Position numbers and translations under genes: made by a program. Below the pieces are notes generated by a model. The model saw only the letters and a program-made list of their open reading frames with translations, was not told the origin of the DNA and made no database searches. Below are positions 1 through 8,586 of a stretch of 34,526 nt of DNA, one piece after another. Within the stretch, counting starts at the first letter, position 1. Every line of letters starts with the position of its first letter. This DNA is from a virus, in IMG/VR virus record IMGVR_UViG_3300025070_002472, positions 1 through 34,526 of that record; one strand, written 5' to 3'.

Positions 1-453
1 AATAGTAGGCATTGTTGTGTGTCCGTCATCATCTGTGTTGTCAAACGCTTCTTGTATCTTATCTCTAAACAGAACACCTGTGAACCATTTACGATATGAT
101 GATATACTTAAGATGTCATCGTTACACACATCACATTGTGATATACGTTCACCTGCCATAAGTTTCTTACGAATGTCTTTCATATACGGTGAGTTCCAAT
201 GTTCTTCTAAACTAACAGGATTAAAATCGTCTGCTAATGTTTTAGATTCTTTTATCTCGCCATACTTCTCATCGTTAGTAGCATCAATATACTGTTTTTG
301 AAATGAGTGTTCTTCTCTACTGGCGCAACACATTCTTCTCTCACCTTGTGGAGATATGTAAGTGTGCGACCACGGAGCCATACAGAAAGTCTTGTTCTCA
401 CTTTCTTCAGCACAACTGCCGTCTCTATTCCAAATTGGTACTATTTTTTTCAT
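1..453 (-). CDS. Radical SAM protein, N-terminal part (cut by window edge)
   Basis: The reading frame is open from an ATG at 453 to the left edge, giving 151 residues; the rest lies outside the window. The start overlaps the stop of the upstream gene as ATGA, so translation is probably coupled. Visible cysteines are C24 in FCMAPW, C42/C43 in RRMCCAS, and C107/C110 in QCDVC. This is the N-terminal SPASM/twitch-like block of phage radical SAM proteins, where it precedes the CX3CX2C core. The core itself would lie beyond the edge and cannot be seen. The block is more divergent than in the three full-length relatives: 17 residues rather than 18 separate the first two cysteines, and 64 rather than 41 precede the CxxC. 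Such enzymes bind one [4Fe-4S] cluster that cleaves S-adenosylmethionine plus an auxiliary cluster. The substrate is unknown. Confidence 0.72.
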   Translation of the reverse strand, partial: MKKIVPIWNRDGSCAEESENKTFCMAPWSHTYISPQGERRMCCASREEHSFQKQYIDATNDEKYGEIKESKTLADDFNPVSLEEHWNSPYMKDIRKKLMAGERISQCDVCNDDILSISSYRKWFTGVLFRDKIQEAFDNTDDDGHTTMPTI

Positions 454-1691
454 GGCAGTAATGTGGGATATTCCTTAAAAGGTGAAATTGTTGTTATGTC
501 GCAATTCCATGCATGGTTTCTATTTCTTAAAATTTTATCTTCGATACCTAATATCTTCGTTTGTAACTCTTCGAGAGGGATTTCACTTATTCTTTTTATT
601 TCATTAAAATATGCACTCAGTCTCTCATCTATATCTATTATTGTGTCGAAAGAATAATCAAATATTTCATCATACAATTCGAATCCAAGATTTTTTAATA
701 TAGCATAATAACTTTGACAGTTAAAAAATAATGATACTTTTCCAACAAGATATGGTTTCCATGTTTTTTCAGTAAAAAACTGATATTTTTCCGGAACAGT
801 TTCAACTCCAATATCAATTAGACTATTATTTAAATAATAAGAATGGCTTATTCTATCTTGATTTAGTCCTATTTCTAAATCTTCTAATGACATATCGAGT
901 TCTTTTGTTTGCTCAAAATCAAATATTGCAGTGTTAATACCATCTGTCTTTGAAATCATATTATTCCAGTTGTCTGACAAAACAGTTCCTTCTGGGTGGC
1001 GTTTTAACCAACTCCAATGGCACTTCTCAATAATATTTGTTTCATGTAACCAAGTTAGAAGTTTTATCCTAATCAAATTTGGAACTCCGTTTAGACATAC
1101 AAAATGTTTTAAAAAATGTCCAGTTGGAATGTCTCTGTAAAATTGGCACATGTAGTAATTTGTTATTTTATTACTATCTTGTGCATATATTAGTCTTTTT
1201 CTTGTTCTTGATAGCAGTCCAAAAGGGAATCCGTAAAATTTTACATTTCCGATTGTAACAGGAATTTCGCCACAATATCTTTTAACGTTAGATTCAACAC
1301 CAAGGTCGCCATTAATAAATACACATTCAATATCTTCATTTGGAGTTGGGTCGTCATCTGGATTAATTTCTACATAAAATCCCGTTTCTATAACATTAGA
1401 AAGAACTCTCTCTTGACCCATCTTTAAATATGGTTCAGTCGTGAACGTAATATAAATCTTATCTGGTAGACCATGGTTGTTATCAAATCGGTCTTTTATA
1501 AAATCAGATAACATTGACACATTATTTCTTCCGAAGCCAAAATCTAAGGAACACATTATAATATTCTTATCAGGACGTAAATCTGCTATTAAGGCAATAT
1601 TATTATTATATGCTTCTTGATTCTCTCGTAGCAAATAATTAGCATAGTCTTCATCAGTTTTAATTTCTATAATTTTAGTTGTGTCTATCAT
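450..1691 (-). CDS. Protein of unknown function with a GT10-like motif
   Basis: This 413-residue protein has no confident family assignment. Near residues 308-330 it carries FFTEKTWKPYLVGKVSLFF, followed by an LGFEL...DEIFDYSFD stretch. The TEK...KP pattern recalls the nucleotide-sugar-binding motif of alpha-1,3-fucosyltransferases (GT10), and similar TEKTWKP segments occur, to my recollection, in uncharacterised marine phage and bacterial proteins next to glycosyltransferases. No signal peptide or membrane segment is apparent. It starts 11 bases after the stop of the radical SAM gene upstream and ends in an ATGA overlap with the partial radical SAM gene, so it belongs to the same operon. A sugar-transfer role is inferred from one short motif and its neighbours. 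An unrelated fold is possible. Confidence 0.6.
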   Translation of the reverse strand: MIDTTKIIEIKTDEDYANYLLRENQEAYNNNIALIADLRPDKNIIMCSLDFGFGRNNVSMLSDFIKDRFDNNHGLPDKIYITFTTEPYLKMGQERVLSNVIETGFYVEINPDDDPTPNEDIECVFINGDLGVESNVKRYCGEIPVTIGNVKFYGFPFGLLSRTRKRLIYAQDSNKITNYYMCQFYRDIPTGHFLKHFVCLNGVPNLIRIKLLTWLHETNIIEKCHWSWLKRHPEGTVLSDNWNNMISKTDGINTAIFDFEQTKELDMSLEDLEIGLNQDRISHSYYLNNSLIDIGVETVPEKYQFFTEKTWKPYLVGKVSLFFNCQSYYAILKNLGFELYDEIFDYSFDTIIDIDERLSAYFNEIKRISEIPLEELQTKILGIEDKILRNRNHAWNCDITTISPFKEYPTLLP

Positions 1692-1702
1692 TTTCTAGCG
1701 TA

Positions 1703-3193
1703 CTACTTCAATACATCATCAGTCTGGTCAATATAAGTTTCAGTTGTCTTCGGGTCTATCGCAGTATCAGATACCTCTAACTGTAATTCTTTACTTAATA
1801 TTTTCTCTGCTGTAGGAATTTCACTAGACAATGAATTGAACCAGTCTGCTAACGGCCCTGGAAATGTCTCTGTGAAACTTTTACCTCTACGAATATCGTA
1901 TTGTGCAAAGAATGCCTTAAAATCATTATATAGTTTTGCTTTATCTGCCGTGTTTCTATGAGGAGTCTTAATGATATCAAGATAGTCAATTAATCGTTGT
2001 ACACTAGCCATCTCACCATCGTGTAACATTTTTTGTGGGCGTTCAGACTTATACCATGCCTCTAACTTATCTTTGTAAATAGTTTTGATATCATCTGGTA
2101 ATATTGCATTACTCTGAAATGAAGGAAATCGTAGAATATTCAGCGATAGCGTTGGGGCTCGTTGTCCATATTGTTCTCGTAGGTCTAACATTTCATCTAA
2201 AAATTCAACAATGGAATCTAGGCACAAGGAGTTTATAGTCATCATCATATGCAGTTTCGTTATATTCGCTTCGTTCAATACACGATGAATATTTGACATC
2301 CATTCATCGTAATTAAGTCCGTCTCTAATATATTCTGCTTGTTTGCCTGTAGATTCCATGCTCGTATAAATTTCAAGATTAGGCACATGCCATGATTGTT
2401 CAATCAGTTTGTTCAACACCTTTGGAGTTTCAGGACACATATTTGAATTGATGGCAAATCTCATATCTTTTCCTCGACCTGGATTATTTTTAAACCAATC
2501 AAATAATTTCCAAGTACCAGGATGCATAATAGGTTCACCACCCGTTATGCGTATCTCTTCTAAACTATCTGCAAGGTCACTTTCCCACCATCTCCAAAAT
2601 GCTTTAATGTATGGATTATCTTCTGGAGCAATAGCGCCAACCCAAGGGGCTGAATTAATAAAATGTCCTACTGCGTCAGATTGAATATTCTGATATGGAC
2701 CATACGTATTGATATCTTTTGCCCAGGCAGTACTGAATGCGGGATTACAATATGAACATTTAAAATTACACGCTCTATCAAAAGATATTTCAAGTGTCTT
2801 TAGATTAACATTTTCTTCCCATGGCAAATCAACTGATTTCTGAATATCTTCATCTTTATAGATTTCAGTCTTAAACACACGGTCAGATATATTATCTTTG
2901 CCCATGTCTTCAACTTTCCAACAGTATTCACACTCTGCTGGACGTTCGCCCTCTTGCATCATCTTACGCATTTTCTTCTTATGTGGCGTATTATGAATTG
3001 CTGATGGATTGTCGTCTAATAATTCTACCGGAATAGGATGTCCTGGTGGGTGATGACAACTTGTAGTTTGTCCATGTCCTAACCAGATAGTAGCATTGTA
3101 CCACTTGGCGGCGCAATATGACTTACTAACTGGGTCAATAATTCGTTTTTTGTATTCGTGGAGTGTTTCAAACTCCCAGTATTTTCTACCCAT
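1703..3193 (-). CDS. Radical SAM protein with N-terminal auxiliary-cluster cysteines (copy 3)
   Basis: From the ATG at 3193 the protein is 496 residues. I prefer this start to an upstream in-frame TTG (3220) or ATG (3208): GAGGA lies eight bases before it, and it overlaps the upstream stop as ATGGGTAG. C27, C46, C88 and C91 form the N-terminal four-cysteine block. CNFKCSYC (C142, C146, C149) is the CX3CX2C site that holds the SAM-cleaving [4Fe-4S] cluster, and GGEP near 218 is the usual SAM-contacting motif. The C-terminal part contains QYDIRRG followed by an F..TFPGPLADWF segment shared with the two upstream relatives. It is closest to the 478-residue gene just upstream and looks like a tandem duplicate of it. 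Likely a cytosolic enzyme acting on an unknown substrate, possibly a peptide or sugar. Confidence 0.88.
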   Translation of the reverse strand: MGRKYWEFETLHEYKKRIIDPVSKSYCAAKWYNATIWLGHGQTTSCHHPPGHPIPVELLDDNPSAIHNTPHKKKMRKMMQEGERPAECEYCWKVEDMGKDNISDRVFKTEIYKDEDIQKSVDLPWEENVNLKTLEISFDRACNFKCSYCNPAFSTAWAKDINTYGPYQNIQSDAVGHFINSAPWVGAIAPEDNPYIKAFWRWWESDLADSLEEIRITGGEPIMHPGTWKLFDWFKNNPGRGKDMRFAINSNMCPETPKVLNKLIEQSWHVPNLEIYTSMESTGKQAEYIRDGLNYDEWMSNIHRVLNEANITKLHMMMTINSLCLDSIVEFLDEMLDLREQYGQRAPTLSLNILRFPSFQSNAILPDDIKTIYKDKLEAWYKSERPQKMLHDGEMASVQRLIDYLDIIKTPHRNTADKAKLYNDFKAFFAQYDIRRGKSFTETFPGPLADWFNSLSSEIPTAEKILSKELQLEVSDTAIDPKTTETYIDQTDDVLK

Positions 3194-4622
3194 GTTTGTT
3201 GTCCTCATTATATTTTTCAATAGTAGCAGGGTCTGGTCCTATTTCTGCCACTGTTGACTGTTGTATTTCAAGTGAATCAAACCACTCTACCATCATAGGG
3301 TCGAATGTTGACCTGAAATCGAATCCTCTGCGTTTGTCATATTGTGTATAGAATGTTTTAAAATCGTTATATTGTTTTTTTAGTTCTTCAGGATTGTGAT
3401 ATCGTGTCTTGCATCGTGTTAAGTGATGCAATAAGTTTCCAACATGAAGATGTTCTACATCTATTAGTAAATGTTTATTCTTTTCATACCATGTTTCTAA
3501 TTTGTCATGGTAATGAGTTAACATATACTCAGGCAAAATATCTGGACTTTGAAATGTTGGAAAGTCCAACCTATTCAATGACATTACAGGCGCACGTTCT
3601 CCGTATATCTTACGTAGTGCTAACATATCATCCATAAAGTCTGTTATTCCATCTAAACACAAAGAATTTATAGTCATCATAACATGAAATTCACGAACTT
3701 TAGGATTATCTAATAACCTAGAGATATTGCTCAACCATGTATCATACTTCATTCCATCACGAATATAATCTGCCTGTTTTCCGACTGCTTCACAACTAGT
3801 ATATATTTTAAAATTAGGAACATATTGTGTAATTTCTAATAACTTATCAAATGTTTTTTCTTTCTCTGGAACTAAGTTACTATTGATTGAAAATATCATA
3901 TCACGGCCTTTAGTGGGATTATTTTTAAACCAATCAAATAATTTCCACACTCCGGGATGCATAATAGGTTCTCCGCCCGTCACTCGTATTTCATATAGGG
4001 TATCTACTAGACCGCCTGGCTCTTCCCACCACTTCCAAAATGCTTGTATATATGGATTGTCTTTATCATCTTTTGCTACTTTTTCTGCCCATGGTGCGGT
4101 ACCAACAAAGTGTCCTCTAGTATCTGACTGAATATTCTTATATGGTCCGTTGTCATTAATATCTTTTACCCATGCAGTTGAGAAGGCAGGATTACAATAT
4201 GAACATTTAAAATTACAGGCTCTGTCAAATGATATTTCTAATGTATGTAATGCTGAGTCATTGTCCCAAGCCTGAGTTGGTATTTTTGCTATGTCTTTCT
4301 CTTCTGACATTTGCGTTTTTTGTACTCGCACTGATACTACATCCTTGCCAGAATCTTCCATTTTCCAACAAACTGCACACTCGGCCGGGCGTTCACCGTT
4401 AAGCATTAACTTACGCATTGCTTTTTTGTGCTTAGTGTTGTGAATCGCAGTATGATTATGTTTTACTTCTTCTAATGGAATATCATGCATTGGTGGCTGA
4501 TGACAACTAGTAGTCTGTCCGTGACCTAACCAGATAGTTGCATTGTGCCATTTCGCCGCACAGAACGAAGGACTAATCGGGTCAATGACTCGCTTTTTAT
4601 ATTCTTTAAATGTTTCGTCCAT
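3186..4622 (-). CDS. Radical SAM protein with N-terminal auxiliary-cluster cysteines (copy 2)
   Basis: From the ATG at 4622 the protein is 478 residues. An earlier in-frame ATG at 4652 would overlap the upstream gene by 47 bases. The chosen start has AGGAG four bases before it and overlaps by 17. The N-terminal cysteines are C21, C40, C82 and C85. The radical SAM site is CNFKCSYC (C136, C140, C143), with GGEP at 216-219. The C-terminal stretch contains QYDKRRG and STFDPMMVEWF. Long runs match the downstream copy, for example NATIWLGHGQTTSC, so the pair arose by duplication, yet they differ throughout and are not an assembly repeat. The enzyme class is clear; the substrate is not. Its ribosome site lies inside the end of the preceding gene, so it is probably translated together with it. 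Confidence 0.88.
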   Translation of the reverse strand: MDETFKEYKKRVIDPISPSFCAAKWHNATIWLGHGQTTSCHQPPMHDIPLEEVKHNHTAIHNTKHKKAMRKLMLNGERPAECAVCWKMEDSGKDVVSVRVQKTQMSEEKDIAKIPTQAWDNDSALHTLEISFDRACNFKCSYCNPAFSTAWVKDINDNGPYKNIQSDTRGHFVGTAPWAEKVAKDDKDNPYIQAFWKWWEEPGGLVDTLYEIRVTGGEPIMHPGVWKLFDWFKNNPTKGRDMIFSINSNLVPEKEKTFDKLLEITQYVPNFKIYTSCEAVGKQADYIRDGMKYDTWLSNISRLLDNPKVREFHVMMTINSLCLDGITDFMDDMLALRKIYGERAPVMSLNRLDFPTFQSPDILPEYMLTHYHDKLETWYEKNKHLLIDVEHLHVGNLLHHLTRCKTRYHNPEELKKQYNDFKTFYTQYDKRRGFDFRSTFDPMMVEWFDSLEIQQSTVAEIGPDPATIEKYNEDNKHG

Positions 4623-6180
4623 GTTGCTCCTGATATTCTTCTTTTGCTTCATTCCAGAAATCAGTCATCTCTGGAAATGTGGCTAAGAAATTTAAGTTTC
4701 TACGTTTATCATACTGTGTAAAATATTCATAGAAGCGAATTAAGTTGGTGCTTAATTCTTCTTCACTCATATTTAGTCCTTCTTTAGCCCATGCTAAATC
4801 TCTTTCTAATTTTAATACCTCATAATTCTTAAAGCCTGTATACTTGCGACCATATAAATCATTCTCTAAAACATTCTCTTTCATAAAATCGATGTTCTCT
4901 TGTATAGTGTCTAACATATCTTCATCTGCTAATTGTAAAGTCATCCAATCTGGATATCTTAGATATGGAGTATCAAACCAAATTCGTTGTCTTTTCTTTC
5001 GAACAAATTTTGGATGTTTAAATCCTTTTCTATCTGGTGGTTGAATAACTGTATCTTCTTGGTTTTCGTAACCGAATTCTTCACGCAGGTCTAATATCAT
5101 TTGTAAGAATCCACGTAGATTAGGAATACTTAACAAGTTAAATGTATTGATGAATGATATTTCAGTACCAGCAGTTTCACTTAGAACTCGTCTACAGTTT
5201 TGATACATTTTCTCAAAATCAAGACCGTCACGCATGTATTCTGCTTGTTTGCCTACTCCATCTACACTTACGTATAAACTAAAATGTTTACATGCTGGTG
5301 CAACGTACCAGTTATTACCACTGTCTGGATTAAACTTTTCTGTGTCTTCCCATACACGAACTTCTTCTATTGCTTTTAACTTGTCTAAGAACTTCTCAAA
5401 CAATGCATCTTGTGGTGGGCACATATTAGAAGTTATACTTAAATCTAGCGTTGCGTTTGGATTCTCGTTTACATAATCTAACACTTTGAATGTATTGTTG
5501 TCCATCAGTGGCTCACCGCCAGTCATACGAAAAACTTTCAAATCTTGGTACACATTAGGAAACCATTTCCAAAATGCTTCTACATATGGATTATCTTTAC
5601 GTGCAACTTCAAGAGGCATAAGTCCAGTTTTACGTAGATAGTCTATGTCATTATGTCCTGTTCCGTTTGAGAAACGAAATCCACCATGTTCTTTTACATC
5701 ATCTTCCCATGCAGTAGACAAGTGGGGTGAGCAATAACTACATTTAAAGTTACATGCTTGATTAAAATTGACTTCGACATATCGTGGAGTAATGTCGTGG
5801 TCCCAAGGATTGTTTACAACTTCATCCCATGCATCTTTTACCCACCACTCACTTGAGCGATAGTGTCTATCGCTTAATCTACCACCCTCTGGTGGATTCG
5901 GAGCATCTTCTACATTCCAACAGTACTGACATCCTTCAGGACGAGTGCCCTCTTTCATTTGTTTTCGTTCTTGTAATTTGAACTGTGTATTATGTAATGC
6001 GTTTGGATTCGCTTTTAGTTCATCTAATGGAATCGCATGTGTTGGCGGATGATAACAACTATGCGTTCTTCCTTGCGGCAAGTGTAGACTTACTTGAAGC
6101 CATTTCGCCATGCACATAGACGGCGACAATGCATTTAAATTGTCCCGAGTGACAACTGCATCATCGTCATAATTTGACAT
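4606..6180 (-). CDS. Radical SAM protein with N-terminal auxiliary-cluster cysteines (copy 1)
   Basis: This 524-residue protein begins at an ATG that shares one base with the preceding stop (TAATG), with GGGA a few bases upstream. C23, C42, C84 and C87 have exactly the spacing seen in the two downstream relatives. CNFKCSYC (C143, C147, C150) is the radical SAM site and GGEP lies at 221-224. It is longer than its relatives because the middle carries extra sequence, including a basic segment around DRKGFKHPKFVRKKRQR, before the shared QYDKRRNLNF / ATFPEMTDFW ending. It is the most divergent of the three and may act on a different substrate or partner. It sits directly behind a glycosyltransferase-like gene in one transcription unit. 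Confidence 0.88.
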   Translation of the reverse strand: MSNYDDDAVVTRDNLNALSPSMCMAKWLQVSLHLPQGRTHSCYHPPTHAIPLDELKANPNALHNTQFKLQERKQMKEGTRPEGCQYCWNVEDAPNPPEGGRLSDRHYRSSEWWVKDAWDEVVNNPWDHDITPRYVEVNFNQACNFKCSYCSPHLSTAWEDDVKEHGGFRFSNGTGHNDIDYLRKTGLMPLEVARKDNPYVEAFWKWFPNVYQDLKVFRMTGGEPLMDNNTFKVLDYVNENPNATLDLSITSNMCPPQDALFEKFLDKLKAIEEVRVWEDTEKFNPDSGNNWYVAPACKHFSLYVSVDGVGKQAEYMRDGLDFEKMYQNCRRVLSETAGTEISFINTFNLLSIPNLRGFLQMILDLREEFGYENQEDTVIQPPDRKGFKHPKFVRKKRQRIWFDTPYLRYPDWMTLQLADEDMLDTIQENIDFMKENVLENDLYGRKYTGFKNYEVLKLERDLAWAKEGLNMSEEELSTNLIRFYEYFTQYDKRRNLNFLATFPEMTDFWNEAKEEYQEQHGRNI

Positions 6181-7163
6181 TATCTATCCCAACCAGTTTG
6201 CTTTTCTGTTGCAGTTGGATTATTAACTCTAGGTGGATTTGTGTAAACTCTCTTAAAGAACCTACCTAATTCTGGTGTTGGGTCTGCGATTTCCATTCCC
6301 ATCTTTTCAGTAAGAATGTCACCGATACGTAAACACTCATCATATAGTTTATCGTAGTCCCATTCTACTCCAGTTTTAGAACATTTCTCTTCGCCACCAG
6401 CAACAGTAGGAAGAATTTCTTCTTCAAAATAAGATTTGAACCAATCAAACGATGAAATGTTTTCCAATAAGTAATCTTCTACAAAATTAATATCATAGCA
6501 TCCTAGTCTTGCGCCGAAGCAAGCCCAAATGCCGTTCTCTACATCAGCACCAACATTACACCATGTTACTAATCTTTCGTAGTTTTTTGGCCATATTCTC
6601 TTTTTAAAATCTTCAATAGGCACAGTCTTGCCTTCATCTAAAGACATCTTAACACCTTCACGATATCCTGCACGAAATGCCTGAAATGGTGAGCCTGCGT
6701 TGTATACTTCTGAATGAATGTCATTCATTTGAATATAATTCAAATCCCAACAGAAGTCTACTTTCTTTGTTTCATCTTCTGCATTCTCGTGTGTTTTCAT
6801 TTCTAACACCAAGTCTACTGGCCAACATTTGATACCACCATTACCGTATACTAATCCATTAATCATGTTCTTAGCACTCCAACTAATAATAGAGTTTGCT
6901 AAGTCTGTGTTTTCTGTGAAACTTATCTCTAAATCAAAAAACTTTTCATCAACGATGTTGTCACCATCGATAGTAATAAATCTGTCAGTTTCACTTTGTC
7001 TTGCACATTCTTTGTGTGCATTGTCAAATCCTTTTACTCCATCTACTCTTTTAGCAAATGGAAACTTCATCATCAGGTTCGCCCAATGTTCTTCTTTTGC
7101 TGGTTCATCATAACTGATATAGAATACATCTAAATCGCCTATGACAACTTTTGATTCTTTCAT
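6180..7163 (-). CDS. Glycosyltransferase-like protein (GT-A type, DGD motif)
   Basis: From the ATG at 7163 the protein is 327 residues. The longer frame opening at 7175 would need a GTG start. The 7163 ATG overlaps the upstream stop as ATGA and has GGAGA six bases before it. The N-terminal part contains VFYISYDEP, a KRVDGVKG turn, and then RFITIDGDNIVD (DGD at 66-68). This is the layout of GT-A glycosyltransferases, where an acidic DxD holds the metal and the nucleotide sugar. The family is one I recall from T4-like marine phages with no defined substrate. No membrane segment is seen. It lies between an orphan gene and the radical SAM genes, which suggests one pathway. The GT-A assignment rests on the motif and on layout. 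Confidence 0.72.
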   Translation of the reverse strand: MKESKVVIGDLDVFYISYDEPAKEEHWANLMMKFPFAKRVDGVKGFDNAHKECARQSETDRFITIDGDNIVDEKFFDLEISFTENTDLANSIISWSAKNMINGLVYGNGGIKCWPVDLVLEMKTHENAEDETKKVDFCWDLNYIQMNDIHSEVYNAGSPFQAFRAGYREGVKMSLDEGKTVPIEDFKKRIWPKNYERLVTWCNVGADVENGIWACFGARLGCYDINFVEDYLLENISSFDWFKSYFEEEILPTVAGGEEKCSKTGVEWDYDKLYDECLRIGDILTEKMGMEIADPTPELGRFFKRVYTNPPRVNNPTATEKQTGWDR

Positions 7164-7732
7164 ACTTTTCTCCACGAATACTTGTCAAAATACTTCTGTG
7201 TATAGACACTTATACTGTATTTATTAAATGCTAACTTAACATGTTTTCCAGTGGATAATAGTTCAGAAAATGGTACTTCTACTGTTTTTATTAGAAATTC
7301 TGGTCTATCTTTGTGTGTGATAAAGAACACATGGTCTGTTTTGCCAGCAACACTAACCAATTGATTTGCATCAATTTCAATACTTTCTTTCAATTTGTCG
7401 TTTGCTTCGAATATCAATTCGTCATCATTGAGTGAAAGTAGTATATCAGCATCTTCTGTTGTTAATATCTTATGTAGTTGATTGTCTTTGTTTCTTCGTT
7501 TAATGTCAACTTTTGATTTTATAATCTCATATATGAGTGGATTCTTTGTTCTTTTGACTATGTAATCTGAAAATTTGTAACTGCCATTAAGAAAAGGCTC
7601 AATCTCTTTAATCTCAAACCATGCAAATAAATCTTTCGTGTCTTGGATTTGATTCGTTATCTGTGTAATCTTATTGAACCCATCGAAATAAACAGCACGA
7701 CATGTTTTTGTTTTTTCTATAACACTTATCAT
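7160..7732 (-). CDS. Hypothetical protein, 190 aa
   Basis: I do not recognise this protein. It is 190 residues, soluble-looking, mixed in charge, with a single cysteine (C11) and no signal peptide or membrane helix. It starts with ATG in an ATGA overlap with the glycosyltransferase gene upstream, has GAGGA nine bases before the start, and ends in another ATGA overlap. It is therefore firmly inside the operon and probably produced in step with the enzymes on both sides. A helper or binding partner for the adjacent glycosyltransferases is one possibility, but nothing in the sequence shows it. Confidence 0.72.
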   Translation of the reverse strand: MISVIEKTKTCRAVYFDGFNKITQITNQIQDTKDLFAWFEIKEIEPFLNGSYKFSDYIVKRTKNPLIYEIIKSKVDIKRRNKDNQLHKILTTEDADILLSLNDDELIFEANDKLKESIEIDANQLVSVAGKTDHVFFITHKDRPEFLIKTVEVPFSELLSTGKHVKLAFNKYSISVYTQKYFDKYSWRKV

Positions 7733-8586
7733 AGTACTGCATCCTCGAGTTGTTTAATCTTATTCTCGTCCATCCAATTCTTCTCTACATAATGTACAGG
7801 CAATGTTTGAGTGAAATTACCAATCTTTACTTGTAAATCATCTCCCAACTCACTTGTTATACTTTTAGTCCAGTTACTCTCTATCATAGTTACTGGTACA
7901 TTCTGTACCATACTTTTCATATGAACAAAAGTAGGAACATCTTTAATATCGTAATCACATGTTTCTGCTTCAATATCTAATAGTTGAATTGCTAATGCGT
8001 ATGCCACGTCGGCACTCATCCAATTCTGTCCAACACCAGAAAGAAACTTATCAAAGTATACATTCCAATGAGTCATAATTAACTCAACCATTCTAAAGAA
8101 TTCAAAAGTTAATTCTGATTTATTGAAGTACGTGAAGTTGCTATACACATTTGGTAGATTTAATTGAGTGAACTTCTTTCGATAGTAGTCACTTGTTACA
8201 TCTTCATTGCGAAATGTTTTAACATTCGTGCAACACCAAACATCTTTCTTAACAAGATACTCCCACCAATAGTCTACACTCTCAGTGAATATCATATCAC
8301 TATCAAGTATGATAGTTTCATCATAAGGAGTCATATGTGGATATTTCCACTTATTGTGTATCTTCCACTTGTCTCCTTTAGCATCATCATTCCAAGGAAT
8401 ATCAACTATAGCATCAAATACTTTCTTATGTTTATCAGTTATTAGTTTCTTTGTTTCTTCATCTACACATACACATAGATTGCTATTCTCTTGTGTTGCT
8501 TTTAAACTGAGAGCGAGAGCATATGACATTTCTAAGTAATCAATGTCTTCACTATTCTGGGCAATAGTTATATATCCTTTGCTCAT
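7729..8586 (-). CDS. Glycosyltransferase-like protein (GT-A type, DSD motif), copy 2
   Basis: This 285-residue protein opens with MSKGYITIAQNSEDIDYLEM, almost the same opening as the upstream neighbour. ETIILDSDMIF places a DSD motif at 95-97, in the position expected for the metal and nucleotide-sugar site of a GT-A enzyme. The later SADVAYALAIQ and VPTFVHMKSM segments are typical, as I recall, of a glycosyltransferase family found repeatedly in T4-like marine phages. The start overlaps the previous stop as ATGA, with GGAG upstream. Acceptor and donor sugars are unknown. It most likely works in the host cytoplasm on a virion or surface component. Confidence 0.78.
   Translation of the reverse strand: MSKGYITIAQNSEDIDYLEMSYALALSLKATQENSNLCVCVDEETKKLITDKHKKVFDAIVDIPWNDDAKGDKWKIHNKWKYPHMTPYDETIILDSDMIFTESVDYWWEYLVKKDVWCCTNVKTFRNEDVTSDYYRKKFTQLNLPNVYSNFTYFNKSELTFEFFRMVELIMTHWNVYFDKFLSGVGQNWMSADVAYALAIQLLDIEAETCDYDIKDVPTFVHMKSMVQNVPVTMIESNWTKSITSELGDDLQVKIGNFTQTLPVHYVEKNWMDENKIKQLEDAVL

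Noticed and set aside
3194-3220. Upstream starts for radical SAM copy 3 (TTG 3220, ATG 3208)
   Set aside because: The ATG at 3193 has a good ribosome site (GAGGA) and minimal overlap with the preceding gene; the longer versions overlap without such a site.
1703-4622. Radical SAM copies 2 and 3 as an assembly duplication
   Set aside because: They differ along their whole length in both protein and DNA sequence, so they are true paralogues.
7164-7175. GTG start at 7175 for the third glycosyltransferase-like gene
   Set aside because: The ATG at 7163 forms an ATGA overlap with GGAGA at good spacing.
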